From Streptomyces sp. ML-6 (GTDB lineage: Bacteria > Actinomycetota > Actinomycetes > Streptomycetales > Streptomycetaceae), in contig NZ_JAOTIK010000001.1 of the NCBI RefSeq assembly GCF_030116705.1, forward strand, positions 4,049,001-4,113,000: 64,000 nucleotides of DNA, given 5' to 3'. Below the pieces are notes generated by a model that ran no database searches, was not told the origin of the DNA, and worked only from the letters and a program-made list of their open reading frames with translations. This document shows positions 1 to 7,888 of the stretch, in pieces. The position numbers and the translations under genes are program-made. Position 1 is the stretch's first letter. Every line of letters starts with the position of its first letter.

Positions 1-744
1 CTTGTCACCCGCGAAGGTCACCCAGACGAGCAGCAGCGACACGGCGGCGCTGATGAAGAACGCGCCCCACCAGTCGACCTTGACCTCACGCTTCACGACC
101 GGGAGCTTCAACGTCTTCTGGAGCACGATCAGCGCGATGACGGCGAACGGCACGCCGACGTAGAAGCACCAGCGCCAGCCCATCCAGCTGGTGTCGGTGA
201 TGACCCCGCCGAGCAGCGGGCCACCGACGGTGGCGACGGCGAACACCGCACCGATGTAACCGCTGTAGCGACCGCGCTCGCGCGGGGCGATCATCGCCGC
301 CATCACGATCTGTGCCAGGGCGGAGAGACCGCCGACGCCGATGCCCTGGATCACGCGGCAGGCGATCAGCATGCCGCTGCTGGTCGACAGACCGGCCACG
401 ACCGAGCCCGCGACGTAGATGACGAGGGATATCTGGACCAGCAGCTTCTTGCTGAACAGGTCGGCGAGCTTGCCCCACAGGGGGGTGGTGGCGGTCATCG
501 CCAGCAGTGAGGCCGTGACGACCCAGGTGTAGGCGCTCTGGCCGCCACCGAGGTCGGAGATGATCTCCGGAAGGGCGTTGGAGACGACCGTCGACGACAG
601 GATCGCGACGAACATGCCGAGCATCAGCCCGGCCAGGGCCTCCATGATCTGCCGGTGTGACATCGGCGCGCCGGACGAGGGGTCGGGTGACCCCCCGTGC
701 TTGGCGTGGCCGCCCCGCACACCGGTGGGTGTGGTCGTAGCCAT
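1..744 (-). CDS. MFS multidrug exporter, DHA2/EmrB type (3' end beyond window)
   Basis: Drug:proton antiporter of the 14-helix DHA2 group, inner membrane. About 248 N-terminal residues are visible and the frame runs open off the left edge. Translation from the ATG at 744 gives a short hydrophilic tail and then a first helix (LMLGMFVAILSSTVVSNALP), typical of EmrB/QacA. Motif A is seen as WGKLADLFSKK, and a motif-C-like GAVFAVATVGGPLLGG lies in helix 5. The gene starts 23 bp after the marR stop on the same strand, so both are likely one transcript repressed by that MarR protein. The substrate cannot be told from sequence. Confidence 0.93.
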   Translation of the reverse strand, partial: MATTTPTGVRGGHAKHGGSPDPSSGAPMSHRQIMEALAGLMLGMFVAILSSTVVSNALPEIISDLGGGQSAYTWVVTASLLAMTATTPLWGKLADLFSKKLLVQISLVIYVAGSVVAGLSTSSGMLIACRVIQGIGVGGLSALAQIVMAAMIAPRERGRYSGYIGAVFAVATVGGPLLGGVITDTSWMGWRWCFYVGVPFAVIALIVLQKTLKLPVVKREVKVDWWGAFFISAAVSLLLVWVTFAGDK

Positions 745-767
745 TGAGTTCCTTGTCTTTGCTTCTG

Positions 768-1313
768 TTACACGGGTGTACGGGTGTGCAGGTCGTTGTC
801 GCTGTCGGCCGGCCGGGAACGGCAGTCGTCGCCGTGCTTCCCGGCCTTTCCGGGGCCGCACCCGCCGGGGCCGCGGCAGGCGAAGCTGTCGCGCAACCGG
901 GTCAACAGCGTGTTGAGCTGTCCGACCTCGTCGTCGGACCAGTCGGAGAGGCTGTGGGCGAACATCTCGGTGGTCCGCCGGGTCAGTTCGCCGAGGAGAT
1001 CGAGCCCGTCGGGGGTCAGCCGCAGGATGCGGGACCGCTTGTCCGCCGGGTCGGGGGACCGCTCGATCCAGCCACGCTCGGCCACATGGGCGACATGGCG
1101 GCTGGTCACCGACATGTCGACGTCCAACAGCTCGGCCAGTCGGCTGATCCGCATCTCGCCGTGCTTCCGGAGAAGGGACAGCACGACGGCGGAACCGGAC
1201 GGGCAGTCGGCGGGCAGGCTGCGGGCGAGGCCCCGCTTGACGGCCCCGATGGCACTGAGCTGCCGGGCCAGTTCTTCGTACTGACTCCGTGCGGCCACGG
1301 GACCCCCAGACAT
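768..1313 (-). CDS. MarR-family transcriptional repressor
   Basis: 181-residue winged-helix regulator. Helix-turn-helix around residues 55-80 (ISRLAELLDVDMSVTSRHVA) is followed by the MarR wing with DPADKRSR. The tail (about residues 145-181) is Cys/Gly/charged and includes CRGPGGCGPGK, an unusual extension that might sense metal or redox; this is inference. It lies first in a two-gene operon with the DHA2 exporter, and two GTTGC-N5-GCAA dyads overlap its own promoter, so autorepression with ligand-induced release is the expected control. The ATG at 1313 gives the standard MarR N-terminus. Confidence 0.93.
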   Translation of the reverse strand: MSGGPVAARSQYEELARQLSAIGAVKRGLARSLPADCPSGSAVVLSLLRKHGEMRISRLAELLDVDMSVTSRHVAHVAERGWIERSPDPADKRSRILRLTPDGLDLLGELTRRTTEMFAHSLSDWSDDEVGQLNTLLTRLRDSFACRGPGGCGPGKAGKHGDDCRSRPADSDNDLHTRTPV

Positions 1314-1329
1314 CTCATCAGTTCATGTT

Positions 1330-1374
1330 GTTGCTTAGGGCAACCATATAAGCCGTTGGTTGCTACAGGCAAAC
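1330..1374 (-). promoter_or_regulatory. Paired MarR operator over the marR-MFS promoter
   Basis: Two dyads, GTTGCTTAGGGCAAC (1330-1344) and GTTGCTACAGGCAA (1359-1372), sit 29 bp apart start to start. On the minus strand a -35-like TTGCCT (1372-1367), 16-bp spacer and -10-like TATATG (1350-1345) lie within and between them, 17-59 bp before the marR ATG. This placement fits repression by the MarR protein; binding itself is inferred. Confidence 0.7.
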
Positions 1375-1455
1375 GAAAGGGGGCTTGCAGAAGTAAAGGA
1401 ACGCCCAAGGCTCCGTAGGGCACGAGTCAAAGGCGCAGCGTGTGGAAGGTGCACC

Positions 1456-1567
1456 GGGGCGGGTGTGTCTCGCGCCACAGATGGGACCCGGGGCGGGTAT
1501 GTCTCGTGCTGCAGGCGGGACCGGGGGTGGGTGTGTCTCGTGCCGCAGATGGGGCGCGGGGCGGTCT
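1456..1567. repeat. 34-bp tandem repeat, about 3.3 copies
   Basis: Copies begin at 1456, 1490, 1524 and (partial) 1558, each starting GGGGCGGG or GGGGTGGG and containing TGTCTCG and GCAG/ACAG cores. Copies 1-3 differ at only a few positions. The 1375-1709 stretch has no convincing gene; short open frames there follow the repeat and lack ribosome sites. Confidence 0.85.
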
Positions 1568-1709
1568 CGGGGAGCGAGCGGCGGAGGGCGGGCCGTGGAG
1601 GCTTCCGTACCGGTTTCCGGGGGTTCCGCTCCGGCCGCCGGGCCCGGCTACGGCCCTTCGCCGACCCGGGGTTGGGCGGGTTGTGCCGAGTTCGCTAGGG
1701 TCCTGGCCC

Positions 1710-1919
1710 ATGGCACACAACCCCCACGCCCCGCAGGGCCCCGAGGGCAACCACGACCCGGCCGGCAGCACCCAGATGTTCCGCGCCTTCGTCGACGAGG
1801 GCGAGCCGCAGCGCCGGCAGCAGCCGGCCGCGTCGTCCGGACCGAAGGCCGGGGTGATCGCCGCCGTCGTCGCGGTGGTCGTCGTCCTCGGCGCGGTCGC
1901 CTGGCTCGCGCTCGGCTGA
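1710..1919 (+). CDS. Small single-pass membrane protein
   Basis: 69-residue protein of unknown function. About 45 hydrophilic residues (several HNPH/PQGPEG-type turns, then EPQRRQQ) are followed by one C-terminal helix, GVIAAVVAVVVVLGAVAWLA, ending near the C-terminus. This is a tail-anchored topology, with the N-terminus probably cytoplasmic. The ATG at 1710 begins the coding-like codon bias; no strong Shine-Dalgarno sequence precedes it. It converges with the lipoprotein gene on the other strand. Confidence 0.6.
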   Translation: MAHNPHAPQGPEGNHDPAGSTQMFRAFVDEGEPQRRQQPAASSGPKAGVIAAVVAVVVVLGAVAWLALG

Positions 1920-1994
1920 CCGGAGCCGGACCGTCCCACCGGCCGCCGCCGCGCGGCCACTGCCCACCCCCGTCCCCAGCCGTCACTCCGACCG

Positions 1995-2750
1995 TCACTC
2001 CGATACGGCGGTGACCTCCCTGGTCTCGACATGCATCCCCAGGGGCACCCGCCAGGCGTCCACGCAGACGGTGTACGTCCTCGTCCGCGCCGCTCCCGCG
2101 TCGATCGGCGCGGGCAGCGGCCCGGTCGACTCGACGGTCCCCCAGTCGACTCCCAGTCCGCCGATGATGTGCGTGGCGAAGGTGACCGTCCCCGAGCGCG
2201 CCGGAGAACCTCCGGTGTTCCGGAACTCCACGGTCACCTTCTCGCACCAGCGCTCGTCCGCCGCCGCCCGCACGGGGGCGCCCACCGTGAGCACGGCGGG
2301 CCCCGCCGGGGTGGTGGTGCCTGGGCCGGGGCGCGAGGGGGACGCGGACCCGCCCCCGGACCCCGGCGTACCGGGGGTGCCGGGCGGCCGGGAGGGCCCG
2401 CCGTTCGCGGCGCCCGTACCGTTCCCCGTACCGCTTTCCGTACCGTTCCCCGGCCCGTCGCCCGGCGCCGACGGTCCCGGTGTGGGCCCGGGGCTCCCGG
2501 AGCGCCCCTCGCCCTTCCGCTCGCGGCTCTCCCCGCCCCCGCCCCCATTCCCGCCGCCTCCGTCGCGGCCGTCCCGGTCCAGCGGGACCAGCGTCACCTT
2601 CCCCGACGGCGCCACCGCCCCGGCCGGACCGCGACCGGAGCCCGCCCCCGCCGCGCCGACCGCCGTGTAGCCGTCGCCCGTCGCGCCGCCGCAGCCGGCC
2701 AGCACGCCACCCAGCCCCAGACACAGCACGGCCGCCGAGGCGGCTTTCAT
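1995..2750 (-). CDS. Secreted lipoprotein with low-complexity linker
   Basis: 251 residues from the ATG at 2750, preferred over the ATG at 2792 because it gives a clean lipoprotein signal (MKAASAAVLCLGLGGVLAGC) and has GAGG just upstream. The mature protein has a long Gly/Ser/Pro/Thr linker (about residues 25-145) and then a compact C-terminal domain of about 100 residues with beta-rich WCEKVTVEFRNTGG and two Cys (WCEK, YTVCVD). No enzyme motif is seen. It probably displays the C-terminal domain outside the membrane. Function unknown. Confidence 0.8.
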   Translation of the reverse strand: MKAASAAVLCLGLGGVLAGCGGATGDGYTAVGAAGAGSGRGPAGAVAPSGKVTLVPLDRDGRDGGGGNGGGGGESRERKGEGRSGSPGPTPGPSAPGDGPGNGTESGTGNGTGAANGGPSRPPGTPGTPGSGGGSASPSRPGPGTTTPAGPAVLTVGAPVRAAADERWCEKVTVEFRNTGGSPARSGTVTFATHIIGGLGVDWGTVESTGPLPAPIDAGAARTRTYTVCVDAWRVPLGMHVETREVTAVSE

Positions 2751-2858
2751 GGTGCCTCGGCGGCCGTTCGAATCGAGCATCTGACGTCGCATCGCGCCAG
2801 TGTGGCTGACGGACCGTCAAATCTGAACCCTCGTGCTCCGTGCGGGAGTCCACGGCGA

Positions 2859-3722
2859 TCAGTCGGCGATGAGTCCTTCCCTGAGCTGGGCGAGCGTACG
2901 GGTCAGCAGGCGCGAGACGTGCATCTGCGAGATGCCGACCTCCTCGCCGATCTGCGACTGGGTCATGTTGGCGAAGAACCGCAGCATGATGATCTGGCGC
3001 TCGCGCGGCGGCAGCTTGGCCAGCAGCGGCTTCAGCGATTCGCGGTACTCGACGCCTTCCAGTGCCGAGTCCTCGTAGCCGAGCCGGTCCGCGAGGGAGC
3101 CCTCGCCGCCGTCGTCCTCGGGGGAGGGCGAGTCCAGCGAGGAGGCGGTGTACGCGTTGCCGACGGCCAGCCCGTCGACCACGTCCTCCTCGGAGACCCC
3201 GAGCGCCTTGGCCAGCTCGGGCACGGTCGGCGACCGGTCGAGCTTCTGGGCGAGCTCGTCGCTGGTCTTCGTCAGCGCGAGCCGCAGCTCCTGGAGCCGG
3301 CGCGGGACGCGCACCGACCACGAGGTGTCGCGGAAGAACCGCTTGATCTCCCCGACGACGGTCGGCATCGCGAAGGTCGGGAACTCCACGCCCCGTTCGC
3401 AGTCGAACCGGTCGATCGCCTTGATCAGGCCGATCGTGCCGACCTGGACGATGTCCTCCATCGGTTCGTTGCGGCTGCGGAAGCGCGCCGCGGCGTACCG
3501 CACCAGCGGGAGGTTGAGCTCGATGAGTGTGTCCCGTACGTAGGCACGCTCCGGGCTGTCCGTTCCGTCGGGGTCGGCGGGGCCCAGCGCGGCGAGCCGC
3601 AGGAACAGGGAGCGGGACAGAGTGCGCGTGTCGATGGCTTCCGGCGAGCTGGTGAGCGCTGCGGGTGCGGGTTCGTTCTTGGTGAGCGTGAGCACCTTCG
3701 AGCTGCCCTGTTCTTCGGACAT
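2859..3722 (-). CDS. sigN: RNA polymerase sigma factor, SigB/SigF/SigG family (SigN-like)
   Basis: 287 residues from the ATG at 3722, which follows AGGGGGTGG; the longer open frame to 3872 has no supporting site. Regions 2.1-2.4 are seen in [20 protein letters not shown] and [20 protein letters not shown], region 3 in the middle, and a region 4.2 helix-turn-helix in [20 protein letters not shown]. These are stress/sporulation sigma hallmarks (group 3). It lies 235 bp after the related sigF gene on the same strand, matching from memory the SCO4034(sigN)-SCO4035(sigF) pair. No anti-sigma gene is adjacent, so control must be in trans. Confidence 0.88.
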   Translation of the reverse strand: MSEEQGSSKVLTLTKNEPAPAALTSSPEAIDTRTLSRSLFLRLAALGPADPDGTDSPERAYVRDTLIELNLPLVRYAAARFRSRNEPMEDIVQVGTIGLIKAIDRFDCERGVEFPTFAMPTVVGEIKRFFRDTSWSVRVPRRLQELRLALTKTSDELAQKLDRSPTVPELAKALGVSEEDVVDGLAVGNAYTASSLDSPSPEDDGGEGSLADRLGYEDSALEGVEYRESLKPLLAKLPPRERQIIMLRFFANMTQSQIGEEVGISQMHVSRLLTRTLAQLREGLIAD

Positions 3723-3957
3723 GCCACCCCCTTGAGGTCGCGGACGGTCGCGTCGAGCCGCGACCATCGGAGGAACGCAGCCTCCACCTGAATACCGGAG
3801 GCGAGGCCACGGCAAACGCGGTTCCCGCAGAATGTCACATGTCGGCAACACGCTGTAGTGACAAGTCGACAAGTCTTTCTGACGTCTGCGCAGTTAACAG
3901 GGGGTGCGGCAGACCGGGGTCGTGAGAAACGGACTTGAGGTTCTCTACCCGATCCGG

Positions 3958-4872
3958 TTAGGCCTCGATCCTGTTTGCGGATCGGAGCCGGGCGAAGCTT
4001 CTGGCCAACAGTCTTGACACGTGCATTTGGGAGACGCCCAGCTCGGCGCTGATCTGCGACTGCGTCAGGTTGCTGTAGTAGCGCAGCAGGAGGATGCGCT
4101 GCTCGCGCTCGGGGAGCTGTACGAGCAGGTGCCTGACGAGGTCGCGGTGCTCGACCCCGGCGAGGGCCGGGTCCTCGTAGCCGAGCCGGTCCAGCAGCCC
4201 GGGCAGCCCGTCGCCCTCCTGGGCGGCCTCCAGCGAGGTCGCGTGGTACGAGCGCCCCGCCTCGATGCAGGCGAGCACCTCGTCCTCGGAGATCTTCAGC
4301 CGCTCGGCGATCTCGGCGGTGGTGGGGGAGCGGCCGTGGGCGGTCGTCAGATCCTCGGTGGCCCCGGTGACCTGCACCCAGAGCTCGTGCAGCCGGCGGG
4401 GGACGTGGACGGTCCGCACGTTGTCGCGGAAGTACCGTTTGATCTCGCCGACGACGGTCGGCATCGCGAACGTCGGGAACTGGACGCCGCGTTCGGGGTC
4501 GAACCGGTCGATGGCGTTGATCAGCCCGATCGTGCCGACCTGGACGACGTCCTCCATCGGCTCGTTGCGACTGCGGAAGCGCGCCGCGGCGTACCGGACG
4601 AGGGGCAGGTTCGCCTCGATGAGCGCCGCCCGCACCCGCCCGTGCTCGGGGCTGCCCGGCTCCAGGTCCTTGAGCTGGCCGAAAAGCACCTGTGTGAGAG
4701 CCCGGGTGTCGGCCCCCCGACTCCTGGCGGGCGCCGCCGCGTCACTCCGTTCGACGCAGTTGTCCTGGCTGTCCTGACTGCCCTGATCGACCCGGCCCCC
4801 CTGTCCGGCGTGACCGGACTGGCTCGTCTGCGCGGACTGGGGAGGCACTTGAGGCGCTGTACTGGCCGGCAC
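3958..4872 (-). CDS. sigF: RNA polymerase sigma factor SigF (sporulation)
   Basis: 304 residues from a GTG at 4872 preceded by AAAGGGGTGG. A Gln/Ser/Gly-rich N-terminal extension of about 50 residues precedes sigma regions 2-4, which are nearly identical to the neighbour in region 2.3-2.4 ([15 protein letters not shown]). Region 4.2 reads [20 protein letters not shown]. In Streptomyces SigF acts late in spore maturation, and the anti-sigma factor RsfA is encoded elsewhere (known for S. coelicolor). The assignment of sigF versus sigN rests on remembered gene order and the longer N-terminus. Confidence 0.85.
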   Translation of the reverse strand: MPASTAPQVPPQSAQTSQSGHAGQGGRVDQGSQDSQDNCVERSDAAAPARSRGADTRALTQVLFGQLKDLEPGSPEHGRVRAALIEANLPLVRYAAARFRSRNEPMEDVVQVGTIGLINAIDRFDPERGVQFPTFAMPTVVGEIKRYFRDNVRTVHVPRRLHELWVQVTGATEDLTTAHGRSPTTAEIAERLKISEDEVLACIEAGRSYHATSLEAAQEGDGLPGLLDRLGYEDPALAGVEHRDLVRHLLVQLPEREQRILLLRYYSNLTQSQISAELGVSQMHVSRLLARSFARLRSANRIEA

Positions 4873-4945
4873 GGTGAGGCCACCCCTTTGCGGTCAACTT
4901 CGGTCAACTCGTCCATTAAAAGCGGTCATAGCATCACAAGACATG

Positions 4946-4958
4946 TGCACTGTGTGCA
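4946..4958. promoter_or_regulatory. 13-bp perfect dyad upstream of sigF
   Basis: TGCACTGTGTGCA is a perfect inverted repeat with a 3-base centre, 74 bp before the sigF GTG. It stands in an A/T-richer leader (4917-5013) with TTGACC and TATAAC-like words on the minus strand. It could be an operator for a developmental regulator; the protein cannot be named. Confidence 0.4.
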
Positions 4959-5013
4959 AGCACCGTATAACATCGTGTTGGGGTCAAACTGGTTCAACTT
5001 GGTTTAAACACTA

Positions 5014-5042
5014 AAAAAACCCCTCACCGTGATGGTGAGAGG
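5014..5042 (-). terminator. Rho-independent terminator, minus strand
   Basis: Read on the minus strand, CCTCTCACC-atcac-GGTGAGGGG is followed by a run of seven T (plus-strand A run at 5014-5019 region). It would end transcripts coming from the Dabb gene and small membrane gene and insulates sigF from them. A second GC-rich dyad (GCCTC-gtca-GAGGC) lies just upstream at about 5057-5070. Confidence 0.8.
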
Positions 5043-5199
5043 CAAACGAAGACGGCGCCTCGTCAGAGGCGTGGGGCCATCGAACTCATTCTCATTGGTT
5101 CATCGGGTCCACTGGACCCACGGGGCCGCCAGATCGCTGGACCGCTGGATTCATCGGCCCCGTGAGGCCATCCGCCCGCCCGGTTTTGATCCGTCCTGA

Positions 5200-5493
5200 T
5201 CAGAACGGATAGTCGGCGATCACCCAGGTGGCGAACTCACGCCACTGCCCGGCGGCGGCCTGGTGGGCGGGGTGCTCGATGTACCGCTTCAGGGCGTCCT
5301 CGTCGGCGACCGCGGAGTTGATGGCGAAGTCGTAGGCGATCGGCCGGTCGGTGATGTTCCAGGCGCACTCCCAGAACTCCAGCTCCGGGATCTGCCCCTC
5401 CAGGTCGCGGAAGGCCTGAGCACCGGCCACGACCCGCGGGTCGTCCCGCTCGACGCCGTCGTTCAGCTTGAACAGGACCAGATGGCGGATCAT
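5200..5493 (-). CDS. Dabb (stress-responsive A/B barrel) domain protein
   Basis: 97-residue single-domain protein. MIRHLVLFKLNDGV at the start and DFAINSAVADEDALKRYIEH in the middle are characteristic of the Dabb fold, a dimeric alpha/beta barrel. Biochemical role unknown; family members include small-molecule cyclases and monooxygenase-like proteins. The ATG at 5493 has AGGAG six bases upstream. It lies 9 bp after the small membrane gene at 5503 and is probably co-transcribed with it. Confidence 0.9.
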   Translation of the reverse strand: MIRHLVLFKLNDGVERDDPRVVAGAQAFRDLEGQIPELEFWECAWNITDRPIAYDFAINSAVADEDALKRYIEHPAHQAAAGQWREFATWVIADYPF

Positions 5494-5502
5494 GGGGTAC
5501 TC

Positions 5503-5667
5503 CTACTTCACGAGCTCGGACATGAAGTCGCCGACGCCCTGTGCGGCACTCGAAACGCCCTCGAACCCTACCTGGACCAGGTCGGCGGCCCGTGCCGGGG
5601 AGGTGATGATCGTGTACAGCACGAAGACGACTATCACGTAGAGAGCTATCTTCTTGGCTTGCGCCAT
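5503..5667 (-). CDS. Small membrane or secreted protein, 54 aa
   Basis: Starts at the ATG at 5667 (MAQAKKIALYVIVVFVLYTI), with one N-terminal hydrophobic helix ending in SPARAAD, which looks like a possible signal-peptidase site. The mature part is about 28 residues (VQVGFEGVSSAAQGVGDFMSE) and probably amphipathic. The longer frame to 5733 is not supported. Function unknown; the gene is paired with Dabb. Confidence 0.7.
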   Translation of the reverse strand: MAQAKKIALYVIVVFVLYTIITSPARAADLVQVGFEGVSSAAQGVGDFMSELVK

Positions 5668-5770
5668 CAGCCCCTGCCTCCCCTTCGATCCCCCTGTGCA
5701 GTCGGGCGATTCTATCCGTACGTACGACCGCATCCCCGTGGGGATTGCGCCCCCCTCACACAGCCTTTAA

Positions 5771-5804
5771 GGACGAAGGACCCCCCGATCGGGGCCCTTC
5801 GTCC
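5771..5804. terminator. Strong GC-rich hairpin in a gene-free stretch
   Basis: GGACGAAGGACCCC and its complement GGGGCCCTTCGTCC are separated by 6 bases. The 5668-6137 stretch has no convincing gene; this hairpin and a tRNA-like fragment are its only visible features. No T-run follows on the plus strand, so its role as a terminator is inferred. Confidence 0.5.
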
Positions 5805-6058
5805 GCCCGCCGCCTCCCTCCGAAGCAGCAGGATGGGGAGCGAGCCCGACGGGTCCGGCAGGAATCCGAAGGGCGAGGAACAGGCCCTCACCACGGGACC
5901 CCGCCGCGAGATCCCCCCTGACCGCGACGAGCCCCGAGAGCCCGTTCCCCGGGGGAAGCGGCTTGTCCCCCCGATGCCGCTTCCCCCGCCCCGTCTTTCC
6001 TCTTTCCCTCCGCCCTTCCCCGCATCACCGGGGCCTGCGACCTCTTGGGACCACCCCC

Positions 6059-6107
6059 GCGAGCGGAGTTCACTGGTGGAGCGCTGCTCTTACAAAGCAG
6101 ATGTCGG
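6059..6107 (+). pseudogene. tRNA-Val(TAC)-like 5' fragment
   Basis: A D-stem GTTC (6068-6071)/GAGC (6079-6082), then an anticodon stem CTGCT/AGCAG (6084-6088, 6096-6100) with 7-base loop CTTACAA (anticodon TAC at 6091-6093) and ATGTC variable-type loop. The T-arm and matching 3' acceptor are absent; the sequence runs into a GCGAGCG repeat. It looks like a truncated tRNA, perhaps left by a past integration. Confidence 0.35.
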
Positions 6108-6137
6108 AACCATCCCCGCGAGCGAAGCGAGCGAAGT

Positions 6138-7082
6138 TCACCCCGTGCCCCCGGTCGGCAGGTCCCGCGTCGTGTAGTAGGCCCGGAGGGCGGACTCGCT
6201 GCCGGAGCCCAGGGCGGTCTGGATGCGTTGGTAGCGGGGTGAGCGGAGGTCGCCGGCCACGATGAGGCGGGGGTGCTGGGCGGTGGGAGGGCAGTAGCCG
6301 CCGGGGTCGCGGATCAGGTCTCCGGGTGGGGACGTGGGGGCGCTGCCGAGGGCGAGGTAGGCGGCGTCGGCGCTCAGGGGGTGCCCGGTGCCGGTCCGGT
6401 CCAGGAGTTCCGCCGTTGCCGATGGGGCGTCCGAGGGGTGCAGGGTCAGGTGTTCGGCGGGGAGCAGGGTGACGCGGGGGTCGTCGCGGATCTCCTCGGT
6501 CTTGTAGTCGTCGGCCGCCGGATACGCCACCAGCAGGCGGGTACGGACACGGGGGTGGGCGCGCAGGAACGTGCCGATCGGGCGGTCGCCGCCCAGGACG
6601 AGGAGGGTGCGCCCCTCCGCGTCCTCCGCTCCGGCCCGCCAGAGCGGGGGCAGGGTGAGCTCGGGCGGGGCGGTGATCCAGGGGGTGTCGTGGGGTTGGC
6701 GGGGGCCGACTCCGGTGGCGACGACCGCGTACGGTGCGGACAGGTGGCGTCCGGTGTCGAGGGTGGCGGTGACGTGGTCGTCGTGGGCGCGCAACTCGGT
6801 GACGTGACGCCCGAGTTCGATGCGGCACAGCTCGGTTCCGTGCAGTTCCGCCGTGATGGCGGTGGCCAGCGCGGTGCCGTCGGTGTGGCCGCCCAGGACG
6901 TTGTTCAGGGCCGGGATCCGGTACAGGTTGCGGCACAGAACGTCCGGCTCGATCAGGATCGAGCTCATGCCCACGCTTGCCGCCGTACGGGCCGCCGCGC
7001 AGCCGGCCGGGCCTCCGCCGACGACGAGGAGGTCGGTGTGGGAGGGGTCGGTGCGACCGGTGGGGTGGGACGGGGTGGACAT
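6138..7082 (-). CDS. NAD(P)/FAD-dependent oxidoreductase, thioredoxin-reductase-like
   Basis: 314 residues. A Rossmann FAD site, LLVVGGGPAGCAAA at residues 18-31, and a C-terminal FAD motif, LIVAGDLRSPRYQRIQTALG, show a two-domain flavoprotein of the thioredoxin reductase fold. The redox CxxC of true thioredoxin reductase is missing, so it is probably not TrxB; the electron acceptor is unknown. GTG/ATG choice: the ATG at 7082 gives the shortest hydrophilic leader before the FAD motif. It stands alone between the gene-free stretch and tRNA-Ser. Confidence 0.85.
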   Translation of the reverse strand: MSTPSHPTGRTDPSHTDLLVVGGGPAGCAAARTAASVGMSSILIEPDVLCRNLYRIPALNNVLGGHTDGTALATAITAELHGTELCRIELGRHVTELRAHDDHVTATLDTGRHLSAPYAVVATGVGPRQPHDTPWITAPPELTLPPLWRAGAEDAEGRTLLVLGGDRPIGTFLRAHPRVRTRLLVAYPAADDYKTEEIRDDPRVTLLPAEHLTLHPSDAPSATAELLDRTGTGHPLSADAAYLALGSAPTSPPGDLIRDPGGYCPPTAQHPRLIVAGDLRSPRYQRIQTALGSGSESALRAYYTTRDLPTGGTG

Positions 7083-7202
7083 GGAGTCATTTCAGCACTT
7101 CGGTGCTGGGTGGGGCGGCCCGTTCCCGGAGGTACCCCGTTCCCGGAGGTACGGGGAGAAACTCGAAGGGCCCGACGCGATGCGTCGGGCCCTTCACAAG
7201 AG

Positions 7203-7287
7203 CGGTAGCGGAGGGATTTGAACCCTCGGTGAGTTTCCCCACACTCGCTTTCGAGGCGAGCTCCTTCGGCCGCTCGGACACGCTACC
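7203..7287 (-). tRNA. tRNA-Ser(CGA)
   Basis: Acceptor GGTAGCG pairs with CGCTACC; anticodon stem CTCGC/GCGAG with loop CTCGAAA (anticodon CGA at 7251-7253 on the complement); a long variable arm as in class II tRNAs; T-arm GAGGG-TTCAAAT-CCCTC. The 85-nt length includes the discriminator G at 7203. CCA is not encoded. Confidence 0.97.
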
Positions 7288-7378
7288 GAGAGAGAGCTTA
7301 GACCATCACGGGCCGTGGACAGAAATCGGTTCCCGGGGGCTCCGGGAGCAGGACGTCAGGAGGTGCGGGAGCAGGGCC

Positions 7379-7879
7379 TCAGGGGGCGCGGAAGAAGGAG
7401 GTCAGGAGGGCCGCGCACTCCGGTTCCAGGACGCCCTGGATGACCTCCGGGCGGTGGTTGAGGCGGCGGTCGCGCACGAGGTCCCAGAGGGAGCCCGCCG
7501 CGCCCGCCTTCTCGTCGCGGGCGCCGTAGACCACCCGGTCCACGCGGGACTGCACCAGGGCGCCCGCGCACATCGTGCAGGGTTCGAGGGTGACGACCAG
7601 GGTGCAGCCGGTGAGCCGCCACCGGCCGAGCGCGGCCGCGGCCCGGCGTACGGCGAGGACCTCGGCGTGTGCGGTCGGGTCGCCGGTCGCCTCGCGTTCG
7701 TTGTGACCCGTGGCGAGCAGCGCGCCGTCCGGACCGAGCACGACGGCGCCGACCGGCACATCGCCGGCCCGCGCCGCCAGGTCGGCCTCGGCCAGGGCGC
7801 GGCGCATGTGCGCCCGCCACGGGTCTCTCACGGGGTCGTGTGGTTCCGGCGGTCCTTGCGGGTGCGGTGCTTCGCTCAC
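7379..7879 (-). CDS. tadA: tRNA-specific adenosine deaminase TadA
   Basis: 166 residues. Converts A34 to inosine in tRNA-Arg(ACG). The zinc-deaminase signature is complete: His71-Ala-Glu73 (HAEV) and PCTMC with Cys101 and Cys104. Residues 1-18 are a proline-rich lead before the core, so an internal start is possible. The gene lies 9 bp after the TadA-associated gene on the same strand, an arrangement conserved in actinobacteria. Confidence 0.96.
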   Translation of the reverse strand: MSEAPHPQGPPEPHDPVRDPWRAHMRRALAEADLAARAGDVPVGAVVLGPDGALLATGHNEREATGDPTAHAEVLAVRRAAAALGRWRLTGCTLVVTLEPCTMCAGALVQSRVDRVVYGARDEKAGAAGSLWDLVRDRRLNHRPEVIQGVLEPECAALLTSFFRAP

Positions 7880-7888
7880 CCGCGGACC

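Noticed and set aside
1456..1567. Possible CRISPR array from regular 34-bp units
   Set aside because: The units abut one another with no unique spacers and no cas genes are nearby; this is a simple tandem repeat.
6138..7082. Assignment of the FAD oxidoreductase as thioredoxin reductase (trxB)
   Set aside because: The redox-active CxxC is missing, so a general oxidoreductase name was kept.
7087..7281. 64-codon frame over tRNA-Ser(CGA)
   Set aside because: It lies on the tRNA gene itself; the tRNA folds correctly.
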